A DNA stretch of 64,000 nt from Helopsaltes ochotensis (lineage: Eukaryota; Chordata; Aves; Passeriformes; Locustellidae). The position numbers and the translations under genes were made by a program. The notes under the pieces are model-generated. The model searched no databases, was not told where the DNA came from, and saw only the letters and a program-made list of their open reading frames with translations. Where the stretch lies: positions 1,739,763 through 1,803,762 of the forward strand of contig VXBM01000015.1 in assembly GCA_013400155.1 (NCBI GenBank), read 5' to 3'. Of the stretch, positions 50,967 to 64,000 are shown one piece after another; within the stretch, counting starts at the first letter, position 1, and each line of letters opens with the position of its first letter.

Positions 50967-53900
50967 TAATTAGGAAAGATTTTTTTGTAAGGAAAATATA
51001 TCCATACATCTTTAGTGCAAGACACTCTACCTCAAGGGTACCAGAGAACTATTTCAAAATACTTAAAGCCTGAAATCCTGGTGTCAATAACACCTCTCTA
51101 CCAAAACCATATTTTAATGATTTAATTTTCAGCAACCTTTTTGATTATTGCTTGCACCAACTTATAGCATTTAAATCTGAATTAAAACAGTTACAATATT
51201 TTATTGATACACATAACAAGAAAAGTGAACAAATTAAAAGGTGATCAAAGCATAAATGAAAAAGGCTAAGTTTGAAGAAGAAGGCTACTTCAACTAAGTA
51301 TGAGAAGCAACAAAAGTATTGAAAGGGGTTCTCAGATGAGCTTGCAAGCAGTAGAAATATAAATAATTAAAAAAATGCTTGAAATCAGCTCTTTTTAGTG
51401 AATGAAAGCTGCAGTTGAACAGGTGTTGGACACAAAAGGCATCTCTATTACAGCCATGTCATATTATTAACTGCAAAAAAGCTCCAAAGACGTTTGTACA
51501 CAAGGAACATCTAAGGGTCACAAACACAAAGACCATACTGGTACTGAAAAAGGGATTGGTCTTTTTTTAAATATTTTTCAAAATAAACTCTCTTTGGCCA
51601 AAATGAAGGGAACAATTCAGAGACTTCAGTATCATACAAAAGGATGGAAAGGAACATTTCACTCATGTAGTTTTTAGCGTACATAGGCAAGAGAAACAAA
51701 AAAATGAGACTAGGAACAATTCACAAACATTCATCTGGTCTTTGCAGCAGAAATTCCATCTGAGTGTACTGCCCAGCATGTTGGTTACTCTAAGTATGAC
51801 ACTTTCAAAAAAGAAAAATAGATAATATTTGAGGATAAATAGTTGTGTGATGGTGATAACAGTGCAAGTGAGGAAACAGACAAAATTTTAGCCAAGATGT
51901 TAGACGGAGAGATTGCCTTGATGCAGATGTAACAGAGCAGTGAGACAGCACCTGCAAATACCTGGTAAAAAATGTAACTGTCCGGTTTCACAGATGCTGG
52001 GTTTGAACTCTTGGTAGCTTTCCCTTATACTGGGCTATGCAAACCCTTCAGCTGTCATTCACTAAAGGGTGGCATTAATCAGTTGACGTCAGGAGGAAAG
52101 GCCTAGAGAAAACTAGAAAGGAACGTAGTTGTGAACTACCACGCACCCATCATCGGCAACAGTGATGGAAAGCATATTCTTGACTCAAGAAAGGGTTCCC
52201 AATGTTTGCTAGCTCAAAGATTAAGCCACAGAAAGCACAGCAATACAGACTTCTGGGCAAGAGTTTAGCAACTGTCTTGATAGTAAGCAACGTCCAAGCC
52301 AGCATGGGTTCCCATAGGATAGCCTGAACCACCTGGAAATAGTCCTCATATATGTGTCTTACCTGTGATGTTGCTTTGTTCCAGGCTCTGCCTTGTAATG
52401 AAGTGTCCTTTCTTCTTCTTCCAGCTCAGATGATTATTTTTGGGAAAGAGGGTGTACTGGTTTTGAGGGGATTTGTGTTTTCTTGTTTTCTGGTGAGTAG
52501 TAGCTTTCCTGGCATGTGCAATACTATTGATTAACTCAGTGATATTTCACATATTGTCCAGGATAGCTCACTTTGGAGTTCTTAGTGTCCCATGTCCTGT
52601 TTTCCTTCTCCCTCTTTTTCAAATGCAAGATATTTTTCCGTAATAAGAAACCTATGATCTGGAATATTATCATGACATCAATGACTTGGTGCAACTATTC
52701 CTTGTTTTAAAACACTGGCAAACAGAAGTCATCAGTTAGCACATATCAAACAAATAAATGATATCTTGGTAATTTCAAAAGAAGAGTCAGATCTTGCAAA
52801 ATTTTCTGGTTTGAGGAAAATTGCATTTGATATGTAAACAGCATGTAAAACCCCAGTTGAAAAAGCGCCTCCTGTTTGTGTCCAGACTGAGCCTGGAACT
52901 CATCTCCCCTGATCTGAACTAAGAGTCAGATGTTGAGGTGTTTAGACAGCTCCCTCAAAGAAATAATCAGCACTGTTTTTGCATAGCCACTGGATTTAAA
53001 AAGGCAGCCCCACAGTACTAGGTATACTCTCTGTCTTGTGCAGTCATCATCAAAGAGAAAGTACTGCCCACTTTCCTCAGTGGTCTGCAGAAAGGACCTA
53101 AATTACTGGTCTGGACTATGCTTGCAGAACTGAACTTCAAACAGTTCATAATTCCCCCCTAGATAAGGCACATGATAATTTCTTCTACTGATAGGATAAA
53201 CTTTTAAAATCATTGATTTGTATTAATTGCTGTTCTGAAAAAAAGGCTTTTATCCATACTTTCATATTGTAGGATTTTATTTGTATTTATTTTACGTGTT
53301 AGACCTCTACACATCTAACTCTAGCAAGATTCTTTCCAAAGCAAATTAGCAGCATTACCTGCTACTTTGTTTTTGCCCCACTGGTTTACCATAGGATTCT
53401 TTGAGTTCTAGGCACACTTCAGTTATTAAAAGAAAAGGTCAGCTGTTAAAAGAGAAAATTTTGATTTTCCAGTGTTTGGTCTGTAGGTCTAGCGGATTTC
53501 TTTTATTTCTCTGATTCAGTGACAATTTGGCTGACATCAGATCAATTCATAAACTCTTAGTCAGCAGGTCTGCTTGTAAATGTACCAAAACATGAAAGTA
53601 TAAGCTGATATATCTGTGCTTTCCCTCAGGTTCTTTGGAGGATATGTTGGTCCTTCCCCTTGTAAGAATGATAAACATTTCTTTCAGTTCTAGGTGATCC
53701 TTATTACATCTATTTAACAGAGTATTTTGTTACTTAGTTTCTCAGGAAAAACTTTATCAATATAATAATTAGCAGGACCAGACCTTGGAATGTAACTCTC
53801 TTCTATGAGATAAGTAGCAATTATACAAATATACTCCCAAGAGGAAGAAATTTGTCACAGCTGGAAAAAGAGAAACTCAGATCCAAGAGCAAGTCAGAAA

Positions 53901-56900
53901 ATAGAGAAAAGGGTCTTCACAAAGCATATAAGTATGTACAATAGATGAGCCTGTGTTTTTGTTGTTCCCAGTTCTTTAGCTTGTCAAGGGCTGAAATCAT
54001 ACACCCACCTTCCCACCAGTTCTGAACTTCCCACTCCCATTAATAAATTCACTCTGGACCTTTCTTTCAGTGCTTAATTCCATCTTCCCTCCCCTCCCCT
54101 TAAAAATGAGAAAATGAGTGGTGAATAATTTACAGTGTATAGAGTGCTTCTTTAAATACGTTAAATTTAATATAAATGTAGACTGAGGATCAAAGCGTAT
54201 TCCTCAAAATACAAAAGCCAAGGTTAATTTGACTGTTCATTGCTGTTATTTAAAAGGAGATAGTCAACACAAAAATTTGGAACAAGCCCTGTGAGAGACC
54301 AGAATCAGTCTTGTACAAAGGGAAAACCCTATAAATTAAGTAATCTTTTAGATACTAACAGGCAATCCCAAAAAATAGTTCACATGCAATATACAAAGAC
54401 ATTATTTTATTCTTTGTAGATACAAATACTATTTTAAACTGAAAAGTACAGACAGGTAACATTCCACATTAGTGATTCATGTACCAAGTACACAAGAAAC
54501 TGAGAAAAACCAAACTTTATTCAATGAAACATCTGGGCCCTGAATATCTGTAAACAGTTTGAAACTAAAGCTGAAATTTGAAGACATTGTCCAAAGTTGC
54601 TGGAGTGTAAATCAAAATTACAAAGAATCCTGCAGCTCACTGCATGTTTGTTAAGCATTTCTAATCTCATACAAAACAGAAAATGTTGAGAATAATTTAA
54701 GTGAAGGACAACAATTCTAACAAGTTTGACATTCATTTTCCAGGAAGATTGAACCAATAAATAATAAACCTATATTCAGTCTCTATAGGTCAATGAATCC
54801 ACATAAATGAGCTGATTTGTGAATGTATTACACATACTCTCCACTTTCTCTCCAACTTGTATATACACAGGGAGTCCAAGGACAAAGCCACCACAATACT
54901 TATTTTAGTGAAAATTTCTTGATATGAAATAGTTTATTTCATACTATGTCTGAAAGCAAAAATGTTTATTCTGGCTTAAACTGTTCTTGTTTGTTTTGTT
55001 TAAAAGCTGAAGAGGCACTTTCAAAGCAAACATTTAGAATCAAGAATTCATTCAGAATTCTCATTTAGAAGTAATGAGAAAAATAAATCAGTATTTTAAA
55101 TGGCTTATTATTTCCAAGTGAATCAAGAAGTAAAGTTAGAGGTATGTTTATTTTCTCATAAACTTTAGCATATACAAAAATAAAGTGCACAGCTCTGGGT
55201 GAAAAAATCAGACCTAGCTAAAATGATTTTGAGGACACTTAGGTGACAAGAGGTCTGCTGAAATGGCTCTTTCAAAATACATTTTCTGCTGTAAATATGA
55301 GTCCCACCTAAATGTACTTTCCTTCTCTAATACCAACAGCCACATCTGTAATATGAACACATTTAAATGGAAAATATGGGTCTAGAATTATGGATCTATA
55401 TTTGTAGATTGAGAGTATCTGTAGTAAATTCAGTCAATGTGGGTTCACATTACTATATTTGAGAGCAAATTAGTTGTTACTGACCTGCTCACTGAACGTT
55501 TGATTGACCTGTTAGAAATGACATTAAAACGTCATGAGTCATGATGGCATTATCTTAATACATGCTTCAGTTCAATGTGCATGGGTGGAATTTTTTTTAA
55601 TGAGATTTTAAATTTACCTATTATGGGAAAAACCCTACTCCATCTCTGGTGTTAGCTGAAGCTGATAGAATGAGGTTCTGTACAGAAATTCACTGCAGAA
55701 TTTGATGTGTTTTATCAGGGATTGCCATGCTATCAGAATGATAGCAACAGGATTTTACTTCGAATTAGATTTTTATGAAATTTATTAAATCATGGTTTAT
55801 ACCAAGACGTCCATGGCTCACACATGCATTTCTGCTTAGTGAGGAAAGTGTTAAAGACCACCACTAATACAATATTTTTAAAGTTTTACAGTACCACACA
55901 TTTTAATAATCTTGGAAACTTAAGAAGTTGTCTCAAAAGTTAGCAAAAAAAAGCAAAATTTATCTCTGTGCTTACTAGAACACCTGATTCAACACTTTTC
56001 CTTGAATAGCTGCTCGCGACAGAGATGTTCTGTAAGGTTTAAAATGCAGTCAAGATAAAGCATATTAAATGAAGAGCTCACTAGATCTCACTAGACATTA
56101 AGGCAGAGACTTCTTAACCCAGACAATCAAGGAAGGAAAAAGTAGCCACTGTTGTCTCATTGCTTGAAGCAGGACAGATTTCTCATATATAGAAAAAGTG
56201 GAAAGCAATCACAGCTTCACAATTTCCTGGTGCCTTTCATCTAAACAGCACATTACACTAAAGAAACATTAATGAATTAAGCTGCTTAATATAGCTACAA
56301 ACTACAGTAAGGAAGAAATATGGGGGGTTTTTGGCAGACATCATAATACCCTGAAGTTTCTGTTCGCAAAATGTTCCAAAGCAATGTTTGGAAGCTATAA
56401 AGAAAAAATTACACCTTTTTTCATAATCTACAGAGTGCGTTGTAAAAAGTTAAGGAAAAAAACACTACCAAGATGTTGCTGGTTGAGTAATTTTTAATAT
56501 ATGTCAATGAAAAGAAAGAGCAAGAATTAAGAAGAATGTTCATGAAAAAGTCGATTTCAAAATTACATCTGTAATTTAGGTTATCATCCATTTCTCAAGT
56601 TCCAGAGCTCCTAAGAGTCCCATTTAAATTTTAAAAATACAGGACTAGTTAGCCAACTTAAAAAAAAAAAAAAAAAATTCAAGTTACAATTAATTAAACC
56701 CTTCAGACTATTTAGCATAGGTGTGAACAACTTTTCACAAAAACAGTAGCTTGAATGTTAAAAACATGTCTGGACATTAACACTTCCAGCTCTTGTAAGG
56801 CTTGAAAAGGAGAGAAAATTAGAAAATTATCACTGTGTAATGATTTTAAATCAGAGGTGGAAAATCTCATATTATGAGATAAAACACATACACCATCAAA

Positions 56901-57179
56901 GATTTTTCTAGGATTCTGTGAATTTCTTTAGGAAATTTCAGTCAATGTAAATAAAGAGCTTTCTGTTAGTGTGTATCCTCTGATGGAGCACATCTTTATA
57001 CAGCTTAAGAATGTATCCTAACATCATTCAAAGCAGTATTTGAACATTTTTTGGAAATTTTTCCTCTCAGTTACATAATTCTATTAAAAAAAACAAACAA
57101 TTAAGAAATGGACTTAGACTGCAACATCCCTTTCACTTCAAATTATATACTTGTAGCTTTTGGGATTATTTTTCTCCTA
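50967..57179. other. AT-rich intergenic DNA immediately downstream of INSC
   Basis: About 6.2 kb without a recognised gene. From about 52800 to 57180 it is very AT-rich, with few frames over 60 codons and an A18 run at 56660-56677. Part of it could belong to a longer alternative INSC 3' UTR, since the gene is transcribed towards lower coordinates. Confidence 0.5.
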
Positions 57180-57575
57180 ATACAGATGAGGCAAAAACAT
57201 TTATTTAAAAAACTACAAAATGTCCTAACTATAGAAAAATATCAGTGATAAAACATCATTAGAAGCATTTCACTTCAGAGCAACAAATTCTTAGCTTCAT
57301 TACCTTAATTCAACTATATTAAACAAAACATTTTGTTAGATGGCAATGATAAAGTCTGGTGTTTCTTGGCAGGAAAATAAAATAAAAAAATTACCTTTGT
57401 AAACCACAGTAACAAGTTTTCTCTTTCTGTTCCTTTGCTCTGGCAAACCACATGTTCATGGGTTTAGAATAAATAAGTCATAAATAATAATAGAGCTAAA
57501 CCAAAATAAAATTGTATATGTGTTATCTTACTGCATACCTATCATCATTATTGTTCAAAGGCTTTTGGCTCCCAT
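57180..57575 (-). other. INSC: Probable INSC 3' untranslated region
   Basis: The sequence following the TAA is AT-rich without a coding frame that fits the gene. The first AATAAA on the minus strand after the stop is at 57200-57205 (tttatt on the plus strand), 371 nt downstream. Cleavage would be expected near 57180-57190. The true end could be further downstream, because long alternative 3' UTRs are common. Confidence 0.45.
57200..57205 (-). terminator. INSC: Candidate polyadenylation signal AATAAA for INSC
   Basis: This is an exact AATAAA hexamer on the minus strand, the first after the INSC stop codon. It was picked by position and motif only; in AT-rich DNA such hexamers occur often by chance. 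Confidence 0.4.
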
Positions 57576-61733
<4,158 letters not shown>

Positions 61734-64000
61734 CTGTTGTTAAAAGGAGAAGGAAATATGAAGTCTAGTCAGCAATATTAAATATCATTGTGGTTCATAA
61801 AATAAATATGGCAGAAATATGGAAAATATTTGGGAGTGCTGTTGTTGCACTGAATCGGTTCAGGTGAAAGGCTAAGAAATCCTGGCAAAAGATTTGGAAT
61901 TTTGAGCTTTGATTCAAGGGAATATTTAAGGAATATTTTTCAGTTTTGTTGAAGTCAAGAACTGTGTGCATGTCAAGGCACTGTTTCAAAAGCAACTGGA
62001 CTTAAAATTCTGTTTATACCTTTCCAGAGGTAAAGATCATGGTTAGGCTTTGTACTAACACATTCTGTGTTGATATGTGCACACTCTGAGATCTTGATTC
62101 ACAGAATTTCTTATCCCAAATAGCCTTAAATGTTTCTGAGATTAGATGTAACTCAACTTTCTTAAAGTGACGCAGCAAGCCACTGAGAGAGACTGGACCC
62201 TGTGGTGCTGTTGGCTTTCAGTCAGCCATTCCCTTCATTGAGACCACATATTTTCTCACACATCCTGCAAGACATTCTCCCCAATCCTTCAAATAGTTTG
62301 CTTTTTGCATGCAGACACCCAATATTAACATCGTATGCAACATCCCAATATTAACATCGTATGTGAGAGACCAAATAATAAATGCTGGAGGTTGTCAGAA
62401 TGCAAAACAGAAATAATATTCTTTCTTCAGAGGTTTTAAATTTTCTCTAATCTAATTCAGGAAAACTGACCAGCTCAAAAATAATGGTCAGTTTTGGAAC
62501 TGGTTATCAGCTTTTTAACAGTACAGTGTCAGTTCAGAAACCAGCAAACTTCTTAGATGTAAGGAGACATGAGATCAAATCACCATTTTGATCTCACTTT
62601 GCCATTTTTAAAACAAGGATGACTCATTTCCGATGCTGTGACATAAAGGTCTTCCACTTTTGAAGGTAGTGTTACAGTGTCATCTCTCTGAATAAATATA
62701 CTTACTTAGCATGCAAATGTGTTGCTGAAACTCTACAGAGTGACAGGTAGAAATATGGTAACTCAGTGTATGTCTATGTATTTATTCCATATTAATTATT
62801 AACTGTGTTGCAGGCAGAGTGTATATGTTTTCTCATTCTAAATTATATCCCGTTAATGAAAATTGCTTCCTCTGTGCAGAATCTGTACCCCATGTGGCTC
62901 TCTAAGCCACAGATGAAGAATTCAATTAACCACAATTTGAATACATGCCAATTATTCCACTGCTTCAAGTTATTTCATCTAATAAGTATTTTCATACATA
63001 AAAATAGGTTGTGCACATCTTTTGACACCAAAAATTATTTGAGCTTATAGCTATACTTCCTTTGTGTTGATTATGTGGTCCCCATATTTGGCAATATTTA
63101 TGGACTAGCTTAGAGGGTTTATATGGAACATTCTCCAGAGGGATGTAAAAAAGACCTTTATGATCAATGACCACCAAGTTCTACCTATATTATCTTTTAA
63201 AATCTTAGTAGGATTCAAAAGGTAGTTAAGCCATAGATTAGTTCACTCCATATAGATATAATTTTTTTCCCAAGAAAATTTGTTTTCCAGTGATGTAAAC
63301 AATGTAACAAAATAAGATAACTTAAAAAAAATAATAGGCAAGCAGAATAAAGAGTTGACTTTAAATGCCCTATTTCCCCTATACTTTCCTATTTTAAAGT
63401 TCATGCAACTTAAATGAAAATTTCCTCTGTAATACAAACCAAAGTTCAAGGAAGTTTCCTGTTAAGCACGAGCTCTCTAGAGGAAAAGACAAACAAATGT
63501 AGCAAACTCAATGCGCTTCAGGAAGTAACACTTCTGTGAGCACTGGTATTAATGAAGTCTCATCTTTTTTGGATTTAGAGTTGATCATAAAACATAAATA
63601 AATGTTCTCCAGTAGGTTCTCTCCCACTGTAGATTTTTTTTTTCTTTTTGTCTAATGATACAGAGACTTACACTGCAGTCTTTATCTTTGCTTCTTTTCC
63701 CATTTTCTGGCTCCAAATTTCATAAAGCCTTAGGCAATCTCAAAAATAGCTACAAAGTCTTGTTGAATCAGCAAACCAGTTCAGATGTTATTGTGAGACA
63801 TGGACCACACAAACCGATACAGATAAAAGTGACTGCCTAAGCCTCATTTCACAGTTGAAAATTACTGGAAAAGAATAGATACCAAAACCTCTTTGAGAAC
63901 TAAAATTACTTTGAGATAATTGAAAGACTTTCAGATATTTAACATGGAATCTCTACTGTTCAACTGCAATTTTTTATATTAATTTCATTATTGCTCAAGC
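61734..64000 (-). other. INSC: INSC intron, incomplete at the window edge
   Basis: I looked on the minus strand for the preceding armadillo exon, which should end in phase 0, and found none. The stretch is AT-rich with a short tandem duplication at 62318-62364 and a T-run near 63636. A gtaagtat donor-like site near 62713 follows a 27-nt segment with an in-frame stop and is not credible as an exon. Confidence 0.65.
62318..62364. repeat. Short tandem duplication, 26-bp period
   Basis: The 20-mer cccaatattaacatcgtatg occurs at 62318 and again 26 bp later at 62344, identical in both copies. This implies a recent slippage-type duplication inside the INSC intron. Confidence 0.85.

Noticed and set aside
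50386..51009. 207-codon minus-strand open frame
   Set aside because: Its N-terminal third is a translation of a CAAAA-rich low-complexity tract. The rest has no domain-like pattern, and no splice or conservation support is visible.
62680..62760. Possible small INSC exon ending at gtaagtat near 62713
   Set aside because: The splice-bounded segment is only 27 nt, has an in-frame stop in one phase, and resembles no INSC sequence. The exon upstream of 61733 should end in phase 0 with armadillo sequence.

Overview
The window looks like nuclear DNA from a bird. Two truncated CR1 retrotransposon 3' ends carry the avian-type terminal sequence. The rest is AT-rich, intron- and desert-like DNA with long homopolymer tracts, and it has no bacterial-style gene density. 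Almost all open frames of 60-140 codons are chance frames or homopolymer translations.

The only gene I can support is the 3' end of INSC (inscuteable spindle orientation adaptor) on the minus strand. Its last four coding exons lie at 61667-61733, 59788-59943, 59054-59130 and 57576-57704, with canonical AG/GT borders and compatible phases (1, 1, 0). Spliced, they give 142 residues of armadillo-type sequence ending in the C-terminus EESFV, then TAA. A likely 3' UTR follows, with an AATAAA at 57200-57205. All upstream exons of INSC must lie beyond base 64000, because none is recognisable in 61734-64000.

Everything from 1 to about 57180 lies downstream of INSC and appears intergenic. In mammals, and as I recall in chicken, the next gene in this direction is SOX6, across a large gene desert. 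The low-repeat, homeodomain-motif-rich blocks (about 3060-4260, 5786-6070, 12180-12440, 34330-35130) are therefore candidate long-range enhancers; this is inference, since conservation cannot be measured here. A CpG-enriched patch (5470-5785) stands out against the AT-rich background.

Repeats and duplications: two CR1 3' fragments in opposite orientation (14115-14258 minus, 24680-24771 plus); a short LTR-like motif near 13404; an inverted pair of about 290-bp copies of an unclassified repeat (22525-22807 and 27585-27886); a diverged direct duplication of about 275 bp (35825-36100 and 37258-37535); a palindrome cluster resembling an old DNA transposon (25473-25635); long A/T homopolymers, two with an N inside; and several microsatellites and short tandem duplications. 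I found no tRNA, rRNA, CRISPR array, intact mobile element or unusual multi-gene system.
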